Under the pieces are notes generated by a model. The model was not told the origin of the DNA and searched no databases. It saw nothing but the letters and a program-made list of their open reading frames with translations. 15,037 bases of DNA, taken from Selenomonadales bacterium. GTDB lineage: Bacteria > Bacillota > Clostridia > Christensenellales > QALW01. Positions 7,205 through 13,104 of this stretch are shown piece by piece (within the stretch, counting starts at the first letter, position 1; every line of letters starts with the position of its first letter). The position numbers and the translations under genes were made by a program. The stretch lies in the NCBI GenBank assembly GCA_003150515.1, contig QALW01000052.1:1-15037 (forward strand). The letters are read 5' to 3'.

Positions 7205-7256
7205 CTGCCGCATAACGCCGCCCCGTTAAGGGGCGGCGTTATGCGGCAGTTTTTTT
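7205..7256 (+). terminator. Strong intrinsic terminator
   Basis: Perfect 20-bp stem, 7205-7224 (CTGCCGCATAACGCCGCCCC) with 7230-7249, loop GTTAA, followed by T7 (7250-7256). A textbook rho-independent terminator for rightward transcription, sitting after the ABC operon and its first terminator. Confidence 0.88.
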
Positions 7257-7400
7257 ACGCGCCGCGGGCAACTTTTCCGGCTCGTTCTTTCCGCTCCATA
7301 ACGACGGCGGCGTTATGCGGCGGCTTTTCTTTCGCTTACCCGCGGAAAATTCCGCCGGCGCGGTCTTTCCGCTCCCTGCCGGGGCGGCGCCTCCGTCCAG
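7232..7400. repeat. Degenerate ~76-bp direct repeats derived from the terminator right arm
   Basis: GGCGGCGTTATGCGGC occurs at 7232-7247 (the right arm of the terminator) and again at 7306-7321; the shorter GGCGGCG recurs at 7383. Between them CCGCGG recurs at 7262 and 7340, and TCTTTCCGCTCC at 7286 and 7364, both 78 bases apart. The whole stretch is therefore an imperfect direct repeat of about 74-78 bases. Together with the preceding 32-bp repeats it fills most of the gene-free 6940-7597 gap. I see no gene here; the open frames that cross it are repeat-encoded. Confidence 0.65.
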
Positions 7401-7489
7401 GCTTTTCTTCCCCGCCGGGAGAGGGGTTAAAATGCGCCGTAATGCAGCCAATAACAACAAATATTAAAAGTTTACAAAAAGTTCACAGG

Positions 7490-7523
7490 ATTTTGATGTC
7501 ATTGTGACATCAAAATGACATAA
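7490..7523. promoter_or_regulatory. Tandem RHH-type operator upstream of the first RHH gene
   Basis: A perfect 12-bp inverted repeat, ATTTTGATGTCA-ttg-TGACATCAAAAT (7490-7516), built from half-sites TGATGTCA (7494-7501) and TGACATCA (7505-7512). A third near-copy, TGACATAA, follows at 7516-7523. Successive half-sites are 11 bp apart, one helical turn, the geometry used by Arc-type RHH dimers that bind side by side. Confidence 0.65.
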
Positions 7524-7552
7524 ATTCCCTTTTATAGTGGGAAATATTCTGA

Positions 7553-7568
7553 TATAATAATGATGTCA
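7553..7568 (+). promoter_or_regulatory. Promoter -10 with overlapping half-site, first RHH gene
   Basis: TATAAT at 7553-7558 followed two bases later by half-site TGATGTCA (7561-7568), which would cover the start site. The -35 region is poor, so the promoter may be weak or need help. The stretch from here to the ribosome binding site (ATAATGTTAT) is nearly repeated upstream of the RHH gene at 8188. Confidence 0.6.
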
Positions 7569-7597
7569 ATATAATGTTATTCCGAAGGAGAAATAGT

Positions 7598-7810
7598 ATG
7601 GCTAAAAAGAATAGTATAGATAAGAAAAATAGTGCGGATGATAAGTTAATTCGATATACATTGCGTATAGATCCTGTAGTTTATAAAAAAGTTCAGGTAA
7701 TAGCTGCCAGGGAAGGACGCTCAACAAATAAGGCTATAGAGCAATATCTAAAAAAATTTGTTTCGGATTATGAAGAAGAAAATGGCAAAATAAAGATATC
7801 CAATGATTAA
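7598..7810 (+). CDS. Arc-like ribbon-helix-helix DNA-binding protein (70 aa)
   Basis: 70 residues. Start at ATG 7598 with GAAGGAG at 7584-7590; an in-frame ATG at 7574 precedes that site and is rejected. After a basic, polar N-terminal arm (MAKKNSIDKKNSADDK) comes the RHH fold: beta strand RYTLRID (residues ~19-25), helix A VVYKKVQVIAAREG, the family turn GRSTNKAIE (41-49) and helix B ending in an acidic, charged tail (DYEEENGKIKISND). It looks like Arc/MetJ-type repressors, which dimerise to insert a two-stranded beta ribbon into the major groove. It is a clear paralogue of the protein at 8188-8361 (shared TxRID, EGRS-NK-IE-YLKK, YEE). The AT-rich codon choice differs from the flanking genes, suggesting acquisition. 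It is probably autoregulated through the TGATGTCA sites just upstream. No toxin or other partner is adjacent. Confidence 0.82.
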   Translation: MAKKNSIDKKNSADDKLIRYTLRIDPVVYKKVQVIAAREGRSTNKAIEQYLKKFVSDYEEENGKIKISND

Positions 7811-7836
7811 TTGGGTATTATAACAGATAATTATTT

Positions 7837-7867
7837 AAAATAAGCATATGTGGAATACTTATTTTTT
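7837..7867. terminator. AT-rich hairpin between convergent RHH genes
   Basis: AAAATAAG (7837-7844) pairs with CTTATTTT (7858-7865), loop of 13, followed by further T. It overlaps the stop codon of the leftward gene. The weak AT-only stem makes terminator function tentative. Confidence 0.4.
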
Positions 7868-8029
7868 AGGATTATAAATATGATTTTGGTCGTATTGCTT
7901 AATATATTTTTTCAGAACTATGTTTATATATTGCGACAGGGGGCGGTCGTCTAATTCAGATAATTCTTTTATTTTTGTGATTATATCTTCATCAAGAGAT
8001 ACGCTTATTTTTTGCTTTAGTGTTCTCAT
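7859..8029 (-). CDS. CopG-type ribbon-helix-helix protein (56 aa)
   Basis: 56 residues, MRTLKQKISVSLDEDIITKI... Start chosen at 8029 because GGAGGG (8042-8037) lies 7 bases upstream on this strand. A longer frame to 8083 would begin inside the promoter/operator and has no ribosome binding site. RHH fold: strand QKISVSLDE (6-14), helix A DIITKIKELSEL, turn DDRPLSQYI (26-34), helix B NIVLKKYIKQY. This is nearer to the CopG/antitoxin branch than to its two Arc-like neighbours. It is transcribed toward the first RHH gene and divergently from the third, sharing an overlapping promoter region with the latter. It could be an antitoxin-like regulator, but no toxin gene is next to it. Confidence 0.78.
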   Translation of the reverse strand: MRTLKQKISVSLDEDIITKIKELSELDDRPLSQYINIVLKKYIKQYDQNHIYNPKK

Positions 8030-8088
8030 CAGCTTACCCTCCATATCTTTGGCGCTATAAACATTAAATTTAAGTACCACCATAAAGT

Positions 8089-8157
8089 TGACATCATGAT
8101 GACGTCATTATACCACCACTTTCGTTTTGACGCAATAATTATGTTATAATGAAGTCA
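8089..8157. promoter_or_regulatory. Overlapping divergent promoters with TGANGTCA half-sites
   Basis: Leftward promoter: TTGCGT (8135-8130), 17 bases, TATAAT (8112-8107). Rightward promoter: extended -10 TGTTATAAT (8142-8150) with no good -35. Half-sites TGACATCA (8089-8096) and TGACGTCA (8100-8107) are 11 bp apart and abut the leftward -10. TGAAGTCA (8150-8157) abuts the rightward -10. Each promoter therefore reads TATAAT running straight into TGANGTCA. Binding there by one or more of the RHH proteins would block both start sites. Confidence 0.65.
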
Positions 8158-8187
8158 TAATAATGTTATCTAAAGGAGACGGCATGT

Positions 8188-8361
8188 ATGGATAATTTAG
8201 TAAAACGTACTATACGCATAGATAGTTCAGTAAATAATAAGATAAAATACATAGCTGAAATGGAAGGCCGTTCAGTAAATAAGGAAATAGAACTGTATCT
8301 TAAAAAGAGTATAAAAGCATATGAGGAAAAATATGGTGTGATTAAAATGGATGAAGATTGA
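8188..8361 (+). CDS. Arc-like ribbon-helix-helix protein (57 aa)
   Basis: 57 residues, MDNLVKRTIRIDSSVNNKIK... Start at ATG 8188, with AAAGGAG at 8172-8178 nine bases before; the ATG at 8184 hits a stop after three codons. RHH fold: strand VKRTIRID (5-12), helix A NNKIKYIAEM, turn EGRSVNKEIE (26-35), helix B LYLKKSIKAYEEKYG and a short acidic tail. It is a paralogue of the protein at 7598-7810 but lacks that protein's long basic N-terminal arm. The 5' flanks of the two genes are also alike (ATAATGTTAT a few bases before the ribosome binding site), so promoter and gene were probably duplicated together. AT-rich codon use matches the other two RHH genes. Confidence 0.8.
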   Translation: MDNLVKRTIRIDSSVNNKIKYIAEMEGRSVNKEIELYLKKSIKAYEEKYGVIKMDED

Positions 8362-8420
8362 TTTAGGATTATTTTGGGGCTGAAAGAGAGTCTAATTATA
8401 TTCCGCTGGGCGCCCGATTA

Positions 8421-8468
8421 AAAAATAGCGGCCTTTGGCTTGGCAAGACAAAGGCCGCCGCGGTTTTT
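8421..8468. terminator. Bidirectional intrinsic terminator
   Basis: GCGGCCTTTG (8428-8437) pairs with CAAAGGCCGC (8449-8458), loop of 11. On the minus strand the stem is followed by TATTTTTT, an excellent U tract. On the plus strand a T5 run (8464-8468) comes after a short CGCGG. It ends the last RHH gene and would also end any leftward transcript from the right. Confidence 0.75.
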
Positions 8469-8493
8469 AAGCGGAGCAAATAAAAAAGCTTTT

Positions 8494-8637
8494 TCAAAAA
8501 TCCGATTCCTGCGCATATTCTGCATAATTTTCCAGGACGCTGTCGTTCATGTGAGAAAGGTTTTTTTCGTTGCTGAGATCTTTTATTGCGTCATAGGATA
8601 AATAGGAGCAGGAATTGGACATGGGCCCGCTTTCCAT
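8494..8637 (-). CDS. Doubtful small ORF (47 aa), hypothetical
   Basis: Reads MESGPMSNSCSYLSYDAIKD... and ends ESDF-stop, with an acidic, soluble composition. Reasons to list it: the frame has ordinary codon use, it ends 26 bases from the minus-strand U tract of the terminator at 8421-8468, and nothing else explains 8494-8640. Reasons to doubt it: there is no ribosome binding site before either ATG (8640 or 8637), the open frame continues upstream to about 8763 without another good start, and I recognise no family. It may be the 3' remnant of a longer gene or chance. The neighbouring 8641-8773 stretch shows no gene. Confidence 0.25.
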   Translation of the reverse strand: MESGPMSNSCSYLSYDAIKDLSNEKNLSHMNDSVLENYAEYAQESDF

Positions 8638-8767
8638 CATGGAAAAGACCGGACGGGTTAAGTATGCGCTGAAAAAGGGGCCGGAATATTTAAAAAAGCG
8701 CCGCTGTTTAAAATATACGGCGGCCGAAAAGAAGGAACGGCGGAGCGGGCGGCTGATTTTTTAAATT

Positions 8768-8798
8768 AAAAAATCGGAACGAGCGCGAGCCGTTCCGA
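8768..8798 (-). terminator. Terminator of the tRNA-Leu transcript
   Basis: On the minus strand TCGGAACG-gctcgcgct-CGTTCCGA (8798-8774) is followed by T6: an 8-bp stem and U tract. It is the first clear terminator downstream of the tRNA. Confidence 0.8.
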
Positions 8799-9002
8799 CG
8801 TGTAATGACGATATAAAAAAGATGCCGCGGCGCAGGCGCGTCCCGCAAAAAGTTGGTAGCAAGCCGGCGCGTCGTGAGCGCGTTTACAAGCGAGCAGCAA
8901 AGGCGCAGCGTGACTTTTTGCGGAAAAGGAGCGGCAGTCCGTCAAGCGAAGCCGTGATTTACAAAAGTAAATCGCGGCGAGCCACAAGGACTCGCCGCGA
9001 CG
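8799..9002 (-). other. Structured ~200-nt trailer of the tRNA-Leu transcript
   Basis: No protein gene. Between the CCA end of the tRNA and the T6 terminator the sequence folds well: TCGCGGCGAG/CTCGCCGCGA (8972-8981 with 8991-9000), GCCGTGATTTAC/GTAAATCGCGGC (8951-8962 with 8967-8978, one G-U) and a longer-range 11-bp stem CCGCAAAAAGT/ACTTTTTGCGG (8843-8853 with 8913-8923). The first two stems share 8972-8978, so only one can form at a time. This may be merely a processed trailer, or it may be a small RNA released from it; the sequence alone does not decide. Confidence 0.4.
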
Positions 9003-9089
9003 TGGTGCCGGTGGTGGGACTCGAACCCACACGATGTTGCCATCAACGGATTTTGAGTCCGTCACGTCTGCCAATTCCATCACACCGGC
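9003..9089 (-). tRNA. tRNA-Leu (anticodon CAA)
   Basis: 87 nt with an encoded CCA end. Acceptor stem GCCGGTG pairs with CACCGGC, then discriminator A. The anticodon arm is ACGGA-CTCAAAA-TCCGT, giving CAA in the loop, which decodes UUG. The long variable arm TGATG-gcaa-CATCG is typical of class II tRNAs (Leu, Ser, Tyr), and the T arm GTGGG-TTCGAGT-CCCAC is standard. Single gene, not in a tRNA cluster, transcribed divergently from polA with its own promoter. Confidence 0.96.
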
Positions 9090-9187
9090 GCATATATTAT
9101 TTTCAGCGCGGCGGGGCATAATATCCTGGAGCGGATATCCCCGAAAAATGAGACTGCGCTCCATTGTATTTCCTGCGCGCTTAAGGT

Positions 9188-9216
9188 ATAATAGCATAAA
9201 AATCCTCTCCGCGCAA
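9188..9216 (-). promoter_or_regulatory. Promoter of tRNA-Leu
   Basis: On the minus strand TTGCGC (9216-9211), 17 bases, then TATTAT (9193-9188), with TGC just before the -10 (extended type). This places the start near 9181, giving a ~90-nt 5' leader before the mature tRNA. Confidence 0.7.
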
Positions 9217-9307
9217 TCTCTTTTTTTATAAATATGGGGGCAGGGCCCGTCCGGGCGGGGCCAAATTGAATTTGTTATATAAATGTAATGGAATGTTCAG
9301 ATATTTA

Positions 9308-9316
9308 TGCTATAAT
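9308..9316 (+). promoter_or_regulatory. Extended -10 promoter of polA
   Basis: TGC-TATAAT at 9308-9316, 32 bases before the polA start codon. No good -35 hexamer is seen at 17 bases, which an extended -10 can tolerate. Confidence 0.6.
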
Positions 9317-9348
9317 ATCTTTGATTTATATTCTTTAAGGAGCGGCCA

Positions 9349-11880
9349 ATGGAAAAATTTTTGCTGGTGGACGGTAATTCTCTTTTAAACAGGGCGTTTT
9401 ATGCGCTGCCTGTGCTGAGCACGGCTTCAGGCGAATATACAAACGCCGTTTACGGCTTTTTCAATATGCTTTTTAATATGATGGACAGATTGGAGCCTGA
9501 GTACGCGGCAGTAGCCTTCGACCGCAAGGAGCCCACTTTCAGGCATAAGGAATATCTTGAGTATAAAGCGGGGCGCAAGCCCATGCCGGACGAACTTATT
9601 CCTCAGTTTCCCCTGCTCAAAAGCGCGCTGGAGGAGGCGAATATTCCCTTTATTGAGATGCCCGGCTTTGAGGCGGACGATCTTTTGGGCACCCTCTCTC
9701 TTATGGGGGAAAATTCCGGGCTGGAATGCTGCGTGCTTTCGGGGGATAAGGACGTATTGCAGCTTGTTTCGGAGCATACCACCGTTTATCTGACAAAAAA
9801 GGGCATAAGCGAATTGGAGACGTATACGCCTGAATTTCTGGCCGAAAAAATGGGCCTGGAGCCAAACCAGATTGTGGAGCTTAAGGCGCTGATGGGGGAT
9901 AATTCAGACAATATCCCCGGCATTCCCGGCATAGGGGAAAAGACGGCCCTTAAATTGCTGGGCGAATATAAGAATGTGGATAACCTCCTGGCTCATGCTG
10001 ATGAAATAAAGGGCAAGCTGGGTGAAAAAATTGCGGCGGGGCGGGAGAGCGCTCTTTTAAGCCGCAGGCTGGCCTTAATTGACAGAAGGGTGCCCATAGA
10101 GGGAGGAACGGAGCAGTTCAGATATAAAAAGGCGGATGTTGAAATCCTGCGCGCTCTCTTTACCCGGCTGGAATTTAAATCCCTGCTCAAAAAGCTGCCC
10201 GCGCCCGAAATTGGCCCGGAAACCAGAAGACAAACCGAGATAATTGAATTAACGCCTGAAAAATTGCCTGAGCTGGGCGAAAGGCTGGCCGTATATTGGA
10301 GCGCGGGCGAAACGGGCGGACTGCATATAACGGACGACGGAAAAAGAGAATATTATATAAAGGTATGCGACGGCCTGCTGGACGAGGGAATTGCTCCTCA
10401 GGCCGCTCTGGAAGCGCTTTGCCCGCTTATGCAGGGCCGGAAAATAATAGGCTTTGATATTAAGGCGCTGATGCACGCTCTGCTTGAATTTGAGCTTGCC
10501 CTTCCCAAAAGCTATGAGGACGCCGTTCTGGCGTGGTATCTCTTGGAGCCTCTGCGCAATGATTATCCCATAGAGGCGCTGGAGGAAAAATATTCTCCGG
10601 GCAAGGCGTGCGCGGTATGGAACGCCTTTGAGGAATTTTCTGCCCGCCTGGAGGCGGAGGGCATGAACGCGCTTTACCGGGAAATCGAACTGCCCCTGCT
10701 TAGGGTGCTCTTTGATATGGAGACGGAGGGTTTCCGGGCGGACGCGGACGTGCTCAGAGAATTAAGCGTGCAGTATACGGCCCGTCTTAATTCCTTAAGC
10801 GAGAGAATCTTTTTGCTGGCGGGAGAGAATTTCAATATAAACAGCACTAAACAGCTGGGCGGCGTGCTTTTTGAGAAATTGGGGCTTCCTCACGGCCGCA
10901 AGACCAAGACGGGCTATTCAACCGATATAGACGTATTGGAGAATCTGCGCGAGCAGCATGAGATTATTCCCCTGCTCATGGAATACAGGCAGCTGCAAAA
11001 GATTAAAAGCACCTATACCGACGGCCTGCTCGCTTTAATTCAGCCCGGAGGGCGGATTCATACCACCTTCAAGCAGACGGTTACGGCCACGGGGCGCATT
11101 TCCAGCGTGGAGCCCAATCTCCAGAATATTCCCGTGCGCACGGACGAGGGACGGAATATCCGCAGGGCGTTTATCCCGGCGGAGGGCTGCGTGCTCCTGG
11201 ACGGGGATTATTCCCAGATTGAGCTGCGCGTCTTGGCCCATCTCTCGGGAGACGAGCATTTAATCAGGGCTTTTAACGAGGACGAGGACGTGCATACCAG
11301 CACCGCCGCACGGGTGTTTAACGTGCCCCTTGACGAAGTGGACGCCGCTATGCGCCGCGCGGCCAAGGCCGTTAATTTCGGCATAATCTACGGCATAAGC
11401 GATTTCGGGCTGGCTTCCAATATCGGAGTGAGCCGGCGCCAGGCGGGGGAATATATAAACGAATATTTTCAGAGCTATCCCAGAATTAAGGAATTCATGG
11501 ACGAATGCGTAAGCAAGGCCAGGGAAAAGGGATACGCCCAGACCATAATGGGGCGCCGCAGGCCCATGCCCGAATTGAATTCCTCTAATTATAATACGCG
11601 CACCTTCGGGGAGCGGGCGGCTATGAATATGCCTGTTCAGGGCAGCGCGGCCGATATAATAAAAGCGGCCATGATTAAAACCGCGCGGGCGCTTAAAGAG
11701 AGAAATTTAAAATCCCGCTTGATATTGCAGGTGCATGACGAATTGATTATAGAGGCGCCTGAAAAGGAGGCGGAGGAGGCGGGCCGGCTGCTCAGGGAAT
11801 GCATGGAGAACGTTCTAAGGCTCAGCGTGCCCCTTAAAGTGGAGGTTAAAGCCGGGAAAAGCTGGTATGAGACTAAATAA
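9349..11880 (+). CDS. polA: DNA polymerase I
   Basis: 843 residues, a normal length for Gram-positive Pol I; ATG 9349 with AAGGAG about 6 bases before. It fills gaps and removes RNA primers in replication and repair. N-terminal 5' nuclease (1-~290): VDGNSLLNRAF at the start, D58, E108-A-D-D, D133/D135 and D184/D187 as metal ligands, then the helix-hairpin-helix IPGIPGIGEKTALKLLGEY. The middle domain (~295-460) has the 3'-5' exonuclease fold but lacks the D-x-E motif: the first strand reads LAVYWSAGETGG, and the later YxxxD is absent although a lone Asp remains in YEDAVLAWYLLEP. Proofreading should therefore be missing, as in Bacillus and Taq enzymes. Polymerase domain: motif A DGDYSQIEL (D620), motif B RRAAKAVNFGIIYG (K673, F677, Y681) and motif C LQVHDE (D797, E798), all intact. 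It is 47 bases ahead of coaE and likely co-transcribed with it. Confidence 0.97.
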   Translation: MEKFLLVDGNSLLNRAFYALPVLSTASGEYTNAVYGFFNMLFNMMDRLEPEYAAVAFDRKEPTFRHKEYLEYKAGRKPMPDELIPQFPLLKSALEEANIPFIEMPGFEADDLLGTLSLMGENSGLECCVLSGDKDVLQLVSEHTTVYLTKKGISELETYTPEFLAEKMGLEPNQIVELKALMGDNSDNIPGIPGIGEKTALKLLGEYKNVDNLLAHADEIKGKLGEKIAAGRESALLSRRLALIDRRVPIEGGTEQFRYKKADVEILRALFTRLEFKSLLKKLPAPEIGPETRRQTEIIELTPEKLPELGERLAVYWSAGETGGLHITDDGKREYYIKVCDGLLDEGIAPQAALEALCPLMQGRKIIGFDIKALMHALLEFELALPKSYEDAVLAWYLLEPLRNDYPIEALEEKYSPGKACAVWNAFEEFSARLEAEGMNALYREIELPLLRVLFDMETEGFRADADVLRELSVQYTARLNSLSERIFLLAGENFNINSTKQLGGVLFEKLGLPHGRKTKTGYSTDIDVLENLREQHEIIPLLMEYRQLQKIKSTYTDGLLALIQPGGRIHTTFKQTVTATGRISSVEPNLQNIPVRTDEGRNIRRAFIPAEGCVLLDGDYSQIELRVLAHLSGDEHLIRAFNEDEDVHTSTAARVFNVPLDEVDAAMRRAAKAVNFGIIYGISDFGLASNIGVSRRQAGEYINEYFQSYPRIKEFMDECVSKAREKGYAQTIMGRRRPMPELNSSNYNTRTFGERAAMNMPVQGSAADIIKAAMIKTARALKERNLKSRLILQVHDELIIEAPEKEAEEAGRLLRECMENVLRLSVPLKVEVKAGKSWYETK

Positions 11881-11927
11881 GCCGATGAATTTTAAAATTC
11901 TTTAAATGGAAGCAAGGGCGGGGATTT

Positions 11928-12551
11928 ATGATTGTTATAGGGCTGACGGGGGGCATGGCTTCTGGAAAAAGCGCGTGCGCCCGGTATTTAAAGAGCAGAG
12001 GCGTAGCAGTGCTGGACGCCGACGAAATTTCCAGGGAGCTAACGCGCGGAAATAATCTGGGCGCGCGGCGCATAAAAGAGGAATTGGGAGAACGGTTTTT
12101 CAGCGGCGGAGAATTAGACAGGGCCGAAACCGCCCGCTGGGCTTTTGCCTCTCCCCAGAATACTGAAAAATTAAATTCCATAATTCATCCGCTGGTAATC
12201 AGCCGTCTGGAGGAAGAAATCAAAAGGCTTGAAAGGGAGGGGCAAAGAGCCGTGGTTTTGGATTGCCCCCTGCTTTTTGAAAGCGGGCTGGATAAAATAT
12301 GCGCTCAAATCTGGCTGGTGACGGCCAGTTATGAAATCAGGCTGGAGCGCGCGCGCCTGCGTTCGGGCCTGACTCGGGAAGAGGCCCAGGCGCGCATCAG
12401 CAGGCAGCTAAGCGATCAAAGCCGTGCGGCGCGCAGCAATTTAATAATAGAAAATAACGGGAGCATAAAAGAGCTGGAGGCCAAATTAAAGCCTTTGGCC
12501 GACGAGCTTCTGGGGGTGGAAGATGAGTTCGGAGAAAAAGAAAAAAAGTAA
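11928..12551 (+). CDS. coaE: Dephospho-CoA kinase
   Basis: 207 residues, typical size. It catalyses the last step of coenzyme A synthesis, ATP-dependent phosphorylation of the 3'-OH of dephospho-CoA, in the cytoplasm. P-loop GLTGGMASGKS (5-15); LDADEISREL (29-38) carries the likely catalytic Asp; HPLV (87-90); DCPLLFESGL (112-121) is the dephospho-CoA-binding segment; the lid and adenine-binding region RLRSGLTREEAQARISRQ (143-160) follows, and IIENNGSI (173-180) is near the C-terminus. The ATG at 11928 has only a loose GGGCGGGG upstream. The charged tail GEKEKK comes from a 29-base overlap with the next gene. polA-coaE-transglycosylase is an order I know from other Clostridia. Confidence 0.95.
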   Translation: MIVIGLTGGMASGKSACARYLKSRGVAVLDADEISRELTRGNNLGARRIKEELGERFFSGGELDRAETARWAFASPQNTEKLNSIIHPLVISRLEEEIKRLEREGQRAVVLDCPLLFESGLDKICAQIWLVTASYEIRLERARLRSGLTREEAQARISRQLSDQSRAARSNLIIENNGSIKELEAKLKPLADELLGVEDEFGEKEKK

Positions 12552-13104
12552 AAAAGCCGTTTGGATTTGCGCGGGCTTGCTTGCTGTTCTGATTATAGCG
12601 GCCGTTCTGCTGCGTCCGACCGTGCTGGAATGGCGCTATCCTTTAAAATATCAGGAGTATGTGGAAAAATATTCTGATGAATACGGCCTGGATAAGCTGC
12701 TGGTGTATTCGGTTATAAAATGCGAAAGCTCTTTTGAGGCGGACGCGCGCTCGCGCGCGGGCGCCTGCGGCTTAATGCAGCTTATGCCCGCCACGGCCAA
12801 ATGGTTTGCCGAAAATAAGGTCAAGATAGAATACAGCGAGGAAATGCTTTTTGAGCCTGAATATAATATACGCCTGGGCTGCGCGTATCTGGATTATCTA
12901 AAAGGACGCTTTGACGGGAATATGGGCAGCGTGCTGGCGGCTTATAACGCCGGCGAGGGCATAGTGCGCCAATGGCTGAACAGCTCTCTTTACAGCGCGG
13001 ACGGCGAAAACCTGAACGCTATACCTTATCCCGAGACGGAAAATTATGTTGAGAGGGTGCAGGATACATATGATATGTATGTCCGGCTTTACCGTGAAAA
13101 TTAA
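12523..13104 (+). CDS. Membrane-anchored lytic transglycosylase (SLT, GH23)
   Basis: 193 residues. A short basic start (MSSEKKKKSKK), one transmembrane helix (~12-30), then an extracellular SLT domain (~45-193). Lytic transglycosylases cleave the MurNAc-GlcNAc bond of peptidoglycan with formation of 1,6-anhydroMurNAc. Seen: catalytic Glu E68 in SVIKCESSFE, the following SRAGACGLMQLMPATA (77-92), EYNIRLGCAYLDYL (113-126) and AYNAGEG (140-146), the four hallmark blocks. No LysM or other wall-binding domain. The start codon lies inside the end of coaE (29-base overlap) with GGGGGTGGA upstream, so translation is likely coupled. The anchor suggests local wall opening at the membrane, for growth or for assembly of a trans-envelope machine; the window does not show which. 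Confidence 0.92.
   Translation: MSSEKKKKSKKAVWICAGLLAVLIIAAVLLRPTVLEWRYPLKYQEYVEKYSDEYGLDKLLVYSVIKCESSFEADARSRAGACGLMQLMPATAKWFAENKVKIEYSEEMLFEPEYNIRLGCAYLDYLKGRFDGNMGSVLAAYNAGEGIVRQWLNSSLYSADGENLNAIPYPETENYVERVQDTYDMYVRLYREN

Noticed and set aside
7097..7507. Proline- and arginine-rich frames in the repeat gap (also 6984-7229)
   Set aside because: They translate terminator arms and tandem repeats; no ribosome binding site and no domain.
7598..8361. Toxin-antitoxin system
   Set aside because: Three RHH (antitoxin-like) proteins but no toxin-sized partner frame beside any of them; the adjacent frames are other RHH genes or non-coding.
9003..9089. tRNA-Leu as integration site for the AT-rich RHH segment
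   Set aside because: I could not find a direct repeat of the tRNA 3' end within the left part of the window, and there is no integrase gene.
8822..9121. 99-aa plus-strand frame across the tRNA and its trailer
   Set aside because: Antisense to the tRNA, arginine-rich low-complexity product, no start signal.
8766..9197. 143-aa minus-strand frame spanning the tRNA region
   Set aside because: It translates straight through the tRNA-Leu; the stretch GVMELADVTDSKSVDG is the usual false peptide read from a tRNA-Leu gene.
9241..9262. GC-rich GGCCCGTCCGGGCGGGGCC upstream of polA as a terminator
   Set aside because: The stem is short and imperfect and no T tract follows; no rightward gene ends before it.
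10246..10730. polA middle domain as a decayed or chimeric segment
   Set aside because: Loss of the proofreading residues is normal in Pol I of many Gram-positive bacteria; the frame and flanking domains are intact.
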